NCBI GenBank assembly: GCA_938075155.1
Contig: CALJGL010000038.1
Location: 43,671 to 107,670 of the forward strand
Source: UBA12191 sp009937185
GTDB taxonomy: Bacteria; Planctomycetota; UBA8108; UBA1146
Length of the DNA: 64,000 nt
Direction: 5' to 3'
Shown here piece after piece: positions 42,408 through 52,046 of the stretch; the stretch's first letter is position 1, and the number at the start of each line of letters is the position of its first letter. A program made the position numbers and the translations under genes. The notes under the pieces are model-generated. The model was not told the origin of the DNA and did not search any database. It worked only from the letters and a program-made list of their open reading frames with translations.

Positions 42408-42420
42408 TGTGGACTAACTC

Positions 42421-44094
42421 ATGACCTCGCCTCGACGGGTTCTGATCACCGCTGCGCTACCCTACGCAAATAATCATCCGCACCTGGGCCATGTCGCAGG
42501 TGTCTATCTCCCTGCTGATACCTACAACAGATACTTACGTCTCAAAGGAGTCGAGACAGTATTCATCTGTGGTAGCGATGATCATGGAGTTCCTGTAACG
42601 ATTTCTGCTCAGAAAGAAAATTGCACACCGACTGAAGTGGTTGCACGTTACCGAGGAATTCAAGAAAAGGTGTTTTCCTCACTCGGAGTTGAATTCGATC
42701 ACTACAGTGGAACATCCACTTGTGAGGGTCATGCAGAGTTATCGCAGGAGTTCTTCTCCAAAATTCTTGAAGCTGGAGACATCGAAGAAAATGTCACCGA
42801 TCAGTTTTACTGTGAGTCATGCGATATGTTTCTCCCCGATCGATATGTCGAAGGAACTTGCCCACACTGTGAAGCAGAGGGCGCACGGGGTGACCAATGT
42901 GATGGTTGTGGGCAATCCTATGAGCAATCCGAATTAGATAAGCCACATTGTGCGATTTGTGAATCGACGCCGAGGATCGTTCCTACTAAGCACTGGTTCT
43001 TTCGGTTAGATCGATATGAAGATCGGCTTGAGGAGTGGTTAGAGGGATGCGAAGGCTGGCGTGACAACGTTCGGAACTTCGCACGGGGAATAGTCCGAGA
43101 GGGTCTACCTGCTAGATCCATCACCCGTGACCTTGAATGGGGAGTTCCCGTCCCACTCGAAGAGGCTAAAGACAAGGTTCTCTACGTCTGGTTCGATGCT
43201 CCCATTGGATACATATCATTTACCAAAGAACATTTCAAAGGGACGGATAACCCGGAGGAATGGCGTGAGTGGTGGAGTGATAAAGATGTTGAGTTGGTTC
43301 ATTTCCTGGGCAAGGACAATATCATTTTCCATGCCGTGATTTGGCCTGCAATGTTGATGGGGCAAGGTGAATTTAATTTACCGACTTCTATTCCTGCAAA
43401 TGAGTATCTCAACTTCATGGGCCAAAAGTTCTCCAAGTCCCGTGGAGTAGGTGTTACTGCGGAAGAGATCCTTGAGTCATTCGATGCTGACAGAGTGCGG
43501 TATTATCTGACAACGGTCGCACCTGAAGGCCGTGATACTTCATTCACGTGGGAAGATTTTATTCAAAGAAACAATGACGAGCTTTCTGACGTGGTGGGCA
43601 ATTTCGCGCATAGGATGTTGACGTTCACTGCCAAAAATTTTGAATCGAAAGTCCCAGAAGGAGCCGAGAACTCTGAGTTTCAAAATGAAGTTCTTCAGGT
43701 AATTCGAGAAGCCAAAGAAGGCTGGGACGACGCTCTCGATCGCCAAAAATTCCGAGAAGGACTTGAGAAGGTTCTGAAGATGACGCGTCAGGGAAATCGA
43801 CTTTTTGATCAGGCTGAACCCTGGAAAAGCAGGAAATCAGATTTGTCACGCTGTGGTGCCGATCTCGCGGTGCTTTTGGAGCTGGTCTATGCTTTGGCTG
43901 TTCTCTTGAAGCCTTATTTGCCAACCTCCAGCGAGAAACTATTAAGTACTTTCGTTTCTTGCGCACCCTCAGCGTCAGATGCTCTTGAGTTATTGGGGAC
44001 TGAGAATATTCTCCGTACGGGCTGCGATCTCCATCCTCCCGGTATCATATTCCCACGTCTTGAACTTCCGGAAGACGGCTCTGATCAGGCTTGA
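42421..44094 (+). CDS. metG: Methionyl-tRNA synthetase
   Basis: Class I synthetase charging tRNA-Met and initiator tRNA. The ATP-binding HIGH motif appears as H21LGH24, and the KMSKS loop as K336FSKS340. The insert carries Cys pairs for zinc (CESCDMF, CPHCEAEG, CDGCGQSY, CAICEST), so the knuckle-type connective peptide with four CxxC elements is present. Anticodon-binding helices fill the C-terminus. At 557 residues it lacks the C-terminal EMAP/CsaA-like dimerisation domain of longer forms. Its last 10 nt overlap the convergent ChaN-like gene. Confidence 0.96.
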   Translation: MTSPRRVLITAALPYANNHPHLGHVAGVYLPADTYNRYLRLKGVETVFICGSDDHGVPVTISAQKENCTPTEVVARYRGIQEKVFSSLGVEFDHYSGTSTCEGHAELSQEFFSKILEAGDIEENVTDQFYCESCDMFLPDRYVEGTCPHCEAEGARGDQCDGCGQSYEQSELDKPHCAICESTPRIVPTKHWFFRLDRYEDRLEEWLEGCEGWRDNVRNFARGIVREGLPARSITRDLEWGVPVPLEEAKDKVLYVWFDAPIGYISFTKEHFKGTDNPEEWREWWSDKDVELVHFLGKDNIIFHAVIWPAMLMGQGEFNLPTSIPANEYLNFMGQKFSKSRGVGVTAEEILESFDADRVRYYLTTVAPEGRDTSFTWEDFIQRNNDELSDVVGNFAHRMLTFTAKNFESKVPEGAENSEFQNEVLQVIREAKEGWDDALDRQKFREGLEKVLKMTRQGNRLFDQAEPWKSRKSDLSRCGADLAVLLELVYALAVLLKPYLPTSSEKLLSTFVSCAPSASDALELLGTENILRTGCDLHPPGIIFPRLELPEDGSDQA

Positions 44095-45725
44095 GGTTTG
44101 GCTCTGAGGATCCAAGCCTCGAATAGTTGAGAACCTGAGTTTGGCTTTGCTAATGATTCAGAAAATAATTGGCAGACCTCTGATCGTGATATTCGACCTT
44201 CCATCAGGCCGTTATAAATTCCGTCGCCCAACAGATATCCGATGAGATGGGCTGAACCAGATATGATTTCGGCATTAGTTTCTGATGGGAGAAAGTCCAT
44301 CGCTGAAGGAACTTTCTCAGACGAGAGTAGTTTGAGGAAGCGTCGAGTCGCAAGAAGTGACTCTCGGGTTTCATCATGAAATGGGTGAGAATATCCTTCT
44401 TCAAGATCCTCTAGGATTCGATCGATTTCTTTTAGTCCTAAAGGCCTTCTGTTGTGGTCGACGATTTTTGTTCCCAAATATCCAAGGCATTCTCGAATCG
44501 TTGTTTCGTAGAAGTTTTCAATAGGGCTCTTGGGGCTAGAAGTGTCTTTGCACAGAACGAAGTTGATGTGGTGACTGGCTTCTTCTGCAGCATGTCGCAT
44601 GGAGAGGTTGCCTAAGAAGATGATTCTTGGTCTTGGAAGGTAGCATGATTCTTCTCGTTCGTATTGTTCCTGAATACGATTGATCTCGGCTTCGGTTAAT
44701 TTTCGAGTTCCTGTCAAGTCATCGAGGAGACCTAGGTTTCTGCTGGTATACACGCTGAAGTCTTGGAAACCCTCAGGTGCTATTTCAAGGAATTCACAAA
44801 GCGTTTCAATGATCAGCCAGATTTGGTCATTCATTACCGATGATGAGATAGTCGGAGGTTGTTCGAGTCCTAAAGATTCTTCAAGTTCGAGTTCATTTGA
44901 ATACCAGTTCAGTGCCGATTGAACTTTGACCAGTGGAGTCGTTCCTAGGAAACAAAAGTTTCCGTCCTCCAGTCGAACAAGAGATACAGTCTGTTCTAGT
45001 TCTTGTTGCGCGAGTTCCCAATAAATCTCATCGACATTCTGAAAAAGAATAGTCTGTTGGACTGCTTGATGTCCAAGAGATGCTAAGACGTTGCTGACCT
45101 CAGATGGAAGATGGTCTGGAGCCATGTGCAGGTCGCCAAATGAAACTATGAGGATAGCATTGGGATGTTCTTTGAGAATCTCTACAAGGCGCATCGCAGC
45201 AATGCGATCTCTAGCAGCAAAAGAATCTCCAACAATTTTTTCATGAGAGTTGAGTGCGACTATGGGTATTGACCGATCTTTGAAGTACTGCAATTGCATT
45301 CCAAAGTTTCTCCAAGGAAAACCCCATTTGCTCTTCCAGTCGGTTTCTTTGAGTAACGCGTTGTCATCTATTTCATCTTCTAACCAACGCTGAAGATGAG
45401 GTTGGTCATCGATGTGGAATGCTTCGGTGCAAAAAACGAGTTCTTTGTTTTTAGTCAACAGGCGATTAGCGAGTCGTAGAGGGGTTTTTTGAGATTCCCT
45501 CAGGGTGTGATAATCACCAATGAATATGATTCGGGATTCGAGGGCGGCTTGGACGAGTTCTGTGAACTCAGCGGGTTCAAAAGGTTGGTGAGTGCTTTTT
45601 TGATAGACGGATTCTATATCTTTGATAGAACCGCTATTCCAAGAAATTTCTTGTCTGGAGTTCTCCGCTAGTTCCTTCTGAATGCGTAGTAATCGAGTTC
45701 GTGTTGATTCATTGGAGGAATTCAA
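44085..45725 (-). CDS. ChaN-like (Tiki/DUF399 superfamily) protein with long C-terminal extension
   Basis: A 546-residue protein. Residues ~50-260 match the ChaN-like fold: IIFIGDYHTLRESQ, FCTEAFHIDDQPHLQRWL, FPWRNFGMQLQYFKDRSIPI followed by VALN, and LIVSFGDLHMAPDHLP. Members bind haem (ChaN) or act as metal-dependent proteases (Tiki); the E-H/Y-H type metal residues are visible but no activity can be claimed. Residues ~270-546 are a second, mostly helical region I do not recognise (RPRIIFLGNLSMRHAAEEASHH). No signal peptide is evident, unlike ChaN. The TTG start at 45725 overlaps the mobA stop (TTGA). The 3' end overlaps metG tail to tail by 10 nt. Confidence 0.75.
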   Translation of the reverse strand: MNSSNESTRTRLLRIQKELAENSRQEISWNSGSIKDIESVYQKSTHQPFEPAEFTELVQAALESRIIFIGDYHTLRESQKTPLRLANRLLTKNKELVFCTEAFHIDDQPHLQRWLEDEIDDNALLKETDWKSKWGFPWRNFGMQLQYFKDRSIPIVALNSHEKIVGDSFAARDRIAAMRLVEILKEHPNAILIVSFGDLHMAPDHLPSEVSNVLASLGHQAVQQTILFQNVDEIYWELAQQELEQTVSLVRLEDGNFCFLGTTPLVKVQSALNWYSNELELEESLGLEQPPTISSSVMNDQIWLIIETLCEFLEIAPEGFQDFSVYTSRNLGLLDDLTGTRKLTEAEINRIQEQYEREESCYLPRPRIIFLGNLSMRHAAEEASHHINFVLCKDTSSPKSPIENFYETTIRECLGYLGTKIVDHNRRPLGLKEIDRILEDLEEGYSHPFHDETRESLLATRRFLKLLSSEKVPSAMDFLPSETNAEIISGSAHLIGYLLGDGIYNGLMEGRISRSEVCQLFSESLAKPNSGSQLFEAWILRAKPQA

Positions 45726-46348
45726 AGATCTATGCCTTTCCTCGGGATATCTCCAGGCTCATTAAGATTTCTGAATGGAGAACTTTCAACCGCCTCTGGG
45801 AAATCCTGAGGCCATGTGAGTGTTTGGAATGGTGCGCGTCGAACCCAGGCGAGTAGAGCTAAATCTCCATCCTGCGGAGTTGAGAAATCCAATGCAGTGG
45901 TATCCCAGACAGCTGCTAGTGGTTGCGGACGGTCATCGGCCTCGACAATAACGGATGTACCCGGCGTATAAGAGGAACAGATTTTTCTTATCATAGATGC
46001 GGTCAATTCCGGGAGATCGACTGCGACAATGAATACAGGGGCTTGAACAGTTTCGATGATATTTTCGAGAGCCTCGTGAAGAGAAGAACATTCAGGTGGA
46101 TCTTCGATGATAGCATGCCACTTTAAATGTGGGATTTGGTCCAGAGCTGAAGAGGTTTTTACAGAAACGCAGGTCCGATCGAAGAGCGGTGATACCTTGG
46201 AGTGGATTCGCTCGATGAGAAGCTGGCCTTCGTATTCCAGAAAGGCCTTCGGTCCACCCATTCTGCGACCGGCTCCTCCTGCAAGAACCACGCAATCTGA
46301 AACTTCCTGAATCGGATTGTGATTCACCTCTTCAAATGGTGGATTCAT
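45722..46348 (-). CDS. mobA: Molybdenum cofactor guanylyltransferase MobA-like
   Basis: Links GMP to molybdopterin, forming the MGD cofactor of DMSO-reductase-family enzymes. The nucleotidyltransferase signature VVLAGGAGRRMGGPKAFLEY (residues ~20-39) has the GGxGxRMGxxK loop; AVDLPELTASMI holds the metal-binding Asp; PQPLAAVWD and NLNEPGD are MobA-like. It has 208 residues. The ATG at 46348 has GGGGAGGAG upstream. It lies in the same minus-strand cluster as moeA, with moaC elsewhere in the window. A related NTP-transferase of other specificity is possible but less likely given the neighbours. Confidence 0.88.
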   Translation of the reverse strand: MNPPFEEVNHNPIQEVSDCVVLAGGAGRRMGGPKAFLEYEGQLLIERIHSKVSPLFDRTCVSVKTSSALDQIPHLKWHAIIEDPPECSSLHEALENIIETVQAPVFIVAVDLPELTASMIRKICSSYTPGTSVIVEADDRPQPLAAVWDTTALDFSTPQDGDLALLAWVRRAPFQTLTWPQDFPEAVESSPFRNLNEPGDIPRKGIDL

Positions 46349-46426
46349 AGGGCTCCTCCCCTGAATCCAGTCTACAGGTTAAGGACGATACATTGGATAG
46401 AAACTCAACTTAATGAGATCGACGTA

Positions 46427-47185
46427 CTACCTTTTGGACCAACGTTTGATTTGGCGAAGACTTGTGCGGAGATCTTTAGGAAGGGGAGATTCGATCGTCA
46501 TCATTTCGCCGGTGGTAGGGTGGGAGATCGTCAACTGAAAGGCGTGTAATCCAAGCCTAGAGAGTAGTGGGCGCTCCTGCTTTCCTCTTCCGGGGCTGTA
46601 AGATCGTTTATAATCTGAAAGAAGAACAGGTTTCCCTGATCCGTACAAAGGGTCACAACTACAAGGAGAACCTGCTTGGCTCATCGTCAGCCTGACTTGA
46701 TGAGTTCTCCCTGTGAGTGGTCGTACTTCGACCCATGAATGCTGATCGTAGGATTCAAGTAATGAGTAGCTGGATTGACATTCCTTGCCCTGCTTTCGAA
46801 TTCGCATACTTCCAAGACGGCTCGGGTTTTCCTCGACATGGAAAGTGAGTTCAGCTTCTGCGGGCTCAGGGAATCCTTCGACAAGGGCGAGGTATACTTT
46901 TGAGGTTGTTCGGTCCATGAACTGTTTTCGAAGTGAAGACTGCGCTTGCCCATTTCGAGCAAATAAAATCACTCCCGTAGTTTCTTTATCAAGTCGATGG
47001 ACGACATGAGGTTTGGGGGCATCTGGGTCTTTTTTCTTCCACTCATCCCAGAGCAGGTCGATAAGACATTTTTTATCTTTATCCCAGCGTTCACTGACAG
47101 TGCTAAATCCCGCAGGTTTAGACACGGCAACGAAATCGTCATCTGAGAAAAGTGTTTCTATGCGGGGGAGGCGACCTGGTTTCAA
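46427..47185 (-). CDS. RluA-family pseudouridine synthase
   Basis: Isomerises uridine to pseudouridine in rRNA or tRNA. The catalytic motif HRLDKETTG (Asp nucleophile) is at ~residues 62-70, preceded by VAVSKPAGFSTV; PLTGRTHQVRLTMSQAG, DPLYG and LHAFQLTISHP are further family signatures. At 252 residues no S4 domain is present. The TTG start at 47185 overlaps the previous stop (TTGA) with AAGAAAG upstream. Target position is not assignable by sequence alone. Confidence 0.92.
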   Translation of the reverse strand: MKPGRLPRIETLFSDDDFVAVSKPAGFSTVSERWDKDKKCLIDLLWDEWKKKDPDAPKPHVVHRLDKETTGVILFARNGQAQSSLRKQFMDRTTSKVYLALVEGFPEPAEAELTFHVEENPSRLGSMRIRKQGKECQSSYSLLESYDQHSWVEVRPLTGRTHQVRLTMSQAGSPCSCDPLYGSGKPVLLSDYKRSYSPGRGKQERPLLSRLGLHAFQLTISHPTTGEMMTIESPLPKDLRTSLRQIKRWSKR

Positions 47186-47973
47186 GAAGAGATTTCTTTC
47201 TTTGGTAGTCTTTGGGCTGCAATCTCAAGTTGCTGAATGCCAGCGAGGGCTTCTTCTCGACCTTCGTCTTGCCTATCTAACTGCAGGGAAAATGCGCTCA
47301 TGACTTCGAGGAAGCGGTCATAGGAGGAAGCGTCACCACTGCGCCATTTTGCGAACTCGAGCCAGCCTGTCGCAATATTGACAGAAAAACTAGACTCGGG
47401 GCCTGCCAATTCTGGAGTGGCGTTGTCTTTTGCATCTTCCAACGCGGTCTCTAGTGCTCCTTGAAAAGATTCACATGAGTTGTGCCAATTTCCGAGTCCA
47501 GCCTGATGAACACCAAGGGCCCACCAAGCCATACTCAATGCCACTGAACCTTTTTCGAGTTCCTCTCTCCACTTGAGGCAATCGTTGGCGCACCGAATAC
47601 CTTCTTCATGATGTCTGGGTTCTCGGGTTTCGTCATCGTCAACCCAGCAAGGAGCTAAATCCGCTGCGAGGTTATAAGAGAGAATGTTTGCTCCCTCAAG
47701 ACGGAGTCGAGATTGTTCCGGATCTTGCTCTGTTTGGGATTGTTGGAAAAACTCATCGATGGCTGCTCGTGAAGTCGTGACGACGTCATCGAGATTCCGA
47801 GTTATGTTCTGTCCCCTTGAAATTCGCTGACTCGACATGAGGAAGAGCGCTCGTCTCTCGATCGATTCCTCTCGATCATGAATGTAGGAGACTAAGCCTT
47901 CGGCTCCTGAAGCAGTAAAGATGTCTTGTAGATCGGGCCAACGATCTTCAAATGGATTTTGTTGTATGTTCAT
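47182..47973 (-). CDS. Hypothetical helical (TPR-like) protein
   Basis: A 263-residue protein I do not recognise. It is predicted to be almost wholly alpha-helical and acidic; the segment ALSMAWWALGVHQAGLGNWHNSCESFQGALETAL (~150-185) has the small/large spacing of a TPR hairpin, as does LEFAKWRSGDASSYDRFLEVM. No signal peptide or TM segment is present. The ATG at 47973 overlaps the stop of the FHA/metzincin gene (ATGA) with AAGGAG upstream, and its own stop overlaps the pseudouridine synthase start. It may assist its large neighbour, but that is only context. Confidence 0.7.
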   Translation of the reverse strand: MNIQQNPFEDRWPDLQDIFTASGAEGLVSYIHDREESIERRALFLMSSQRISRGQNITRNLDDVVTTSRAAIDEFFQQSQTEQDPEQSRLRLEGANILSYNLAADLAPCWVDDDETREPRHHEEGIRCANDCLKWREELEKGSVALSMAWWALGVHQAGLGNWHNSCESFQGALETALEDAKDNATPELAGPESSFSVNIATGWLEFAKWRSGDASSYDRFLEVMSAFSLQLDRQDEGREEALAGIQQLEIAAQRLPKKEISS

Positions 47974-50900
47974 GGCAACTCCTTGAACTCAATTTCGTCA
48001 AACCAAACAGTTCCTTCAAGACCTTGTACGAAACATGCCAGATAAGTTGTCCTACTTTGGCCGGGTGACCATTCAAATTTCACTCGACGCCAGTCGGAAT
48101 CTGTCCGCAGTGGTTTAGAACGACCTGTCCAGGACCCTAGTCTTCCAGTGAAGAATCCCAGATGAGCTTCTCCTCTAAAACCTTCTGAGCGCATGATCGC
48201 ACTGATCTCGTATCTCTTTCCAGGAGTTACGACAATTCTCTGAATGATTCCTCCAGCACCAGGTTCACGAACTTGAGCTCTCAGTGCGCAGGTTCCGGTT
48301 CCAATAACTTCTGTTTCTGGGCGAAACTGGATAGATCCAACGGGATCAACTTCTCCGTTGATCCAGCCATCAAGATATTCAGGGGACTCAAAATCACCAT
48401 TGAGTAAGGGAGTGTGATTTTCGACTCGAACCACGTCATCAAGAAGAGGTTCACCTGGGGGGCCTTCGTCGAGAACCCCCATCGGAACTGGAGTACCATC
48501 AGGAGTCATTAACTCGATTCGAAATCCACGTGTTCCTCGAATTTGGGTGGCTGCGATTTCGATGACGTTTTCACCTTTTAGGAGAGTGACAGGGAATGGC
48601 TTTTTTTGGTTGAGCATGAGTTCGTCATGCATGGGTTGAAACATTTGAGCGCTCGCATCGACAAAACCAACAGGGCTTCCGTTAACCCTGATTTGTAGTT
48701 TGACATCTGTTGCCACTGCCAAGCGGGCTTCCATATCTTTATTGACAGCGATTCTTCTGAAGAGGATCCATTGCCGGGTTTTCGTTGCAGGTTCCAGATC
48801 TGAGGCGAGGTCTGTAAACGGAGTGGGCCAAACAGTACGTTTCCATGAAGAGTTGGTCTCGTCTGTTTTTCCTTCGACAGGACCCCGAACCCACCAACCA
48901 TTGATAATGGTTCCATCGATTCGATTATAGTTGAGTTTCTTGGGGTGTCTTTTGATGAACTTCACTGACGATCCACCAAGGTCGATACGATCATCGAATA
49001 CAGGCCAACCATTCGCTCTGAATATCCATGCCACATTCTGTCCGAGGGCCAGTGAATATAGAGCTGCAATTCGTTCTATACTGGAGAGGCCATGCAGTAA
49101 CAGTGTTACTTCTGAGGCTCTTCTCTCCGTGAACATTTTGTGATGAACTCCAAGGCCATGGAGGAATCGCATGGCGGCAAAGACGGAAGCATTGGGCTGC
49201 CAAGGCTGCATTCGGTCACTAGAGCGGTTGAGTAACCAATCCATGGTGTGCTGGAAAGCAGACATATTCAGGAGGCGATAGCCGAGTTCTCCATAAATAC
49301 CTTCGTCCACTCCGCTATCGGCGAGCAGCATATAAGGATCATGACCAAAACCGATGTTATGTCCGAGTTCATGAGTGTATGGACCCGGCAAGATGTCTCC
49401 GATACCTGTGTATTCATGAAGAACTGCAGCATCGAGAACGATAACTCCACCTCCACCGAGTCCTCCAACGCCGGGAGGCATAAAGATGTCGAAATCCATA
49501 AACAGTCTTTGTACTCCGTCAGCACATCCGAGATGAACTCTACAACCCTCAAGGCTTCTTGAGACTTCAGGCATCATGTCTGTCATGCGCTGTCGGAAAA
49601 CACTAGGACCAGAGGCACTGGATCCAGCGTCATTGACGGTGATGGGAGGTTCTGCAATGGCGATTCCCTGAATAGCCGAATCTCCGTAAGGCACATCGAC
49701 CTGAATCCTTATTTTTGAGAGATCGACCCGGTCAAGGGTTCTGGGTTCCTGCCAGCGCATCGATCCCAGTTCGCGTTCGATGAGCACTGTGCCTCTGCTA
49801 TCCACTGCCGCCAGTGAACCCACTCCACTGGGGACTGAATCCAGTACTCTTCCATTCGCATCGCTCAGGGAAAGTCTCATTTGAAGAGTGCCGTCTTTGC
49901 GTTCGTAATGAAGGATTGATTTCCATGGACCTCGTGGTTCAAGGTCAATTTTTCCAGCATTCGCTACAGAAACCCTATAGGGAAGAAACCTTGCACTTTT
50001 TCCGCCGGGTAACTGACTTCTCACTTCTAGACGATAGGTTCCAGGAAACACCCATGCTCTTCTGGCGTCCTTTGTCTCGAGTGAGAAACGTTCTCGGAAA
50101 CCATCGATCGATACGATTTCGATTCGTCCATCACTCGCTCCGCCGAATGCGCTGGCAGAGGAATACTCGAGGCGACCCATCACCGATTTGCTGAACCTGA
50201 CCGGGACAACTTGGCGGTCGCCCGCTGTTCTTTGACGAAGGAGTACGGGTTCTCCATCCGAGGTTCTTCCTAGGACGCACAGTTCTACAGCTATGCCTGA
50301 AAGCAATAGCCTGAATCGCCCAGAAGGGACCTCTTTCTGAGTTTCGAGTCGTGCTCTGGAGCCTACTTCCCTGGCGACTCTTTCAGTTGTGAAGGCCTGG
50401 GCAACACTTTCAGGCGTGATCCAGACCTTCTCGACAGAGAGGGGTTTGTCACTCTCGTCCATGACCGAAATCTCGGTATCTTTTTGGGGCGCGAGGATTA
50501 AGGAATCTGCATCTTCAGCAAGAGTGCTCTGTAGTAGGAATACTCTGGGTAATCTGAAGACTGCTGTCGTCGCATCTGGATCGATTTCATCTTCAATCTC
50601 TCCGTGTGCAACGACAGTCCATGCACCCGGAACGACCATTGAGCTCCAGAAGCCATTCGCATTGGTTTTTCCTTCAACGACGGCTAGGCTTTCCTTGTTC
50701 AGTAGTATCAGTTGGGCACCTGCGACTGGATTCCGTCCTTCATCGAGCACTTGAACTTCGATAGGACGCAATTTGAATTGTTCCCGTATCCATTCTTCAC
50801 GCTCTCGCTCTTTTGCAACGGCAAGAGCTTCTCGAAGGTTTTCTGTACGATGGCCAGAAGCAATTACTCTCTCAATAGATTGTAAAATCTCACCTTCTTC

Positions 50901-52046
50901 GTCCAACATTTCCACCCGAATGGCAGTGTCTCCTGGGTCTTCGATGGCGATGTATCTACGAAGGCTATCTCCGGCAGGAACCCGGAATCTCATTTCTAGG
51001 TCTTTTCGTAATGGGGTGGTCAATTGAACAAGGCGTTCAGACTTTTCTTTGTTCGATACCTCCACGGCAATGACTCGAAATGCCTTCCGATTACCGGATC
51101 CGCGTCGAGTGATTTGACCTCCACGGCGATCAATGAAATCGGGACCACCATGGTGATCCTTTTGATGATACTCGTACGCAATCACTCTTTCTGATGGCGG
51201 CCATGCCTCGTCAATAATCCTAAAACTCAAAGTCTCTGCGAGTTCTGCGGGAGGAGAGATTTCGCGGATGCTCGAATCGGAAATCGACTCTTCATCGTCA
51301 GATTCGGAATCTTCGAAGTCGAAGTCAAATCGAGATTTTTCATCAAATGAAGACTTACGTTGCTGAATCAATATCGCTTTTGAGTCTGTGTTCTCTTCTT
51401 CTGTATTGACGAGGGGTGGGGTGATATCGAGAGGCTTGGGGATGGGAATGCTGACGGGCTTGAAGTCGGGAGCGATGTCTTTATTTGTCGCTTCACTCGA
51501 TATACCCACAGTGGTGGATTCTTGAGGAGTAGCAGAGTCTATCGAATCAAAGATCAGGAAACCTGCGAGAGAGAGGGCCCCTATGATGAGCAAAATAGAT
51601 CCTACTGGGGAGCGTTGTGGACGACTGGTGCGCCCCTTGGGACTTTTCGAGGGTTGAGCCTTTTTCTTGGTAGAGTTGTTGGACGTCTTCGGTGGTGTTT
51701 TATCAGAGGTTTGTGGACTCGAAGTGACGGCTGGTTTTTTTCGGTTATTGGCCCAACTTAATCGAGCTTGACCGATCACAATGACATCTCCTTGTTGAAA
51801 AGGCATTTCCTTCTCAACAAGATTTTCATTCACTCGTGTACCATTGGTGCTGCCGAGATCTTTAATGAAGAATTTATTATTGGCGAAAATGATCTCTGCG
51901 TGTCGCCGTGAACACAGAGTTTCTTCTAGGCCGATTTCTGGGAGTTCTCCTCTACCTATCAGCCATGGGCCGTCGCCTTTTAATGGATGTTGCCGGGCTC
52001 CGTTTTTATCTCTGATGTTGAGCAGGAAACGGTTTTCTTTGTTCAT
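47970..52046 (-). CDS. FHA domain - TM - secreted metzincin-like metalloprotease fusion
   Basis: A 1358-residue single-pass membrane protein. The ATG at 52046 has GAGGAAG upstream and overlaps the moeA stop. Residues 1-98 are an FHA phosphothreonine-binding domain (G31R32, S46-x2-H49, T67N68G69). A Lys/Pro/Ser-rich linker precedes a TM helix (~148-167) and a very acidic stalk. The extracytoplasmic part has several beta-sandwich repeats (carboxypeptidase-regulatory-like, GWKTNANGFW-type turns), then a metzincin-like zinc motif H892ELGHNIGFGH902D matching HExxHxxGxxH. A C-terminal jelly-roll (NGDFESPEYLDGW ... VWFDEIEF) resembles CBM4/9-like carbohydrate-binding domains. The N-in orientation places the FHA in the cytoplasm. 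I infer a surface protease with intracellular phospho-dependent partners; the substrate is unknown. Confidence 0.8.
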   Translation of the reverse strand: MNKENRFLLNIRDKNGARQHPLKGDGPWLIGRGELPEIGLEETLCSRRHAEIIFANNKFFIKDLGSTNGTRVNENLVEKEMPFQQGDVIVIGQARLSWANNRKKPAVTSSPQTSDKTPPKTSNNSTKKKAQPSKSPKGRTSRPQRSPVGSILLIIGALSLAGFLIFDSIDSATPQESTTVGISSEATNKDIAPDFKPVSIPIPKPLDITPPLVNTEEENTDSKAILIQQRKSSFDEKSRFDFDFEDSESDDEESISDSSIREISPPAELAETLSFRIIDEAWPPSERVIAYEYHQKDHHGGPDFIDRRGGQITRRGSGNRKAFRVIAVEVSNKEKSERLVQLTTPLRKDLEMRFRVPAGDSLRRYIAIEDPGDTAIRVEMLDEEGEILQSIERVIASGHRTENLREALAVAKEREREEWIREQFKLRPIEVQVLDEGRNPVAGAQLILLNKESLAVVEGKTNANGFWSSMVVPGAWTVVAHGEIEDEIDPDATTAVFRLPRVFLLQSTLAEDADSLILAPQKDTEISVMDESDKPLSVEKVWITPESVAQAFTTERVAREVGSRARLETQKEVPSGRFRLLLSGIAVELCVLGRTSDGEPVLLRQRTAGDRQVVPVRFSKSVMGRLEYSSASAFGGASDGRIEIVSIDGFRERFSLETKDARRAWVFPGTYRLEVRSQLPGGKSARFLPYRVSVANAGKIDLEPRGPWKSILHYERKDGTLQMRLSLSDANGRVLDSVPSGVGSLAAVDSRGTVLIERELGSMRWQEPRTLDRVDLSKIRIQVDVPYGDSAIQGIAIAEPPITVNDAGSSASGPSVFRQRMTDMMPEVSRSLEGCRVHLGCADGVQRLFMDFDIFMPPGVGGLGGGGVIVLDAAVLHEYTGIGDILPGPYTHELGHNIGFGHDPYMLLADSGVDEGIYGELGYRLLNMSAFQHTMDWLLNRSSDRMQPWQPNASVFAAMRFLHGLGVHHKMFTERRASEVTLLLHGLSSIERIAALYSLALGQNVAWIFRANGWPVFDDRIDLGGSSVKFIKRHPKKLNYNRIDGTIINGWWVRGPVEGKTDETNSSWKRTVWPTPFTDLASDLEPATKTRQWILFRRIAVNKDMEARLAVATDVKLQIRVNGSPVGFVDASAQMFQPMHDELMLNQKKPFPVTLLKGENVIEIAATQIRGTRGFRIELMTPDGTPVPMGVLDEGPPGEPLLDDVVRVENHTPLLNGDFESPEYLDGWINGEVDPVGSIQFRPETEVIGTGTCALRAQVREPGAGGIIQRIVVTPGKRYEISAIMRSEGFRGEAHLGFFTGRLGSWTGRSKPLRTDSDWRRVKFEWSPGQSRTTYLACFVQGLEGTVWFDEIEFKELP

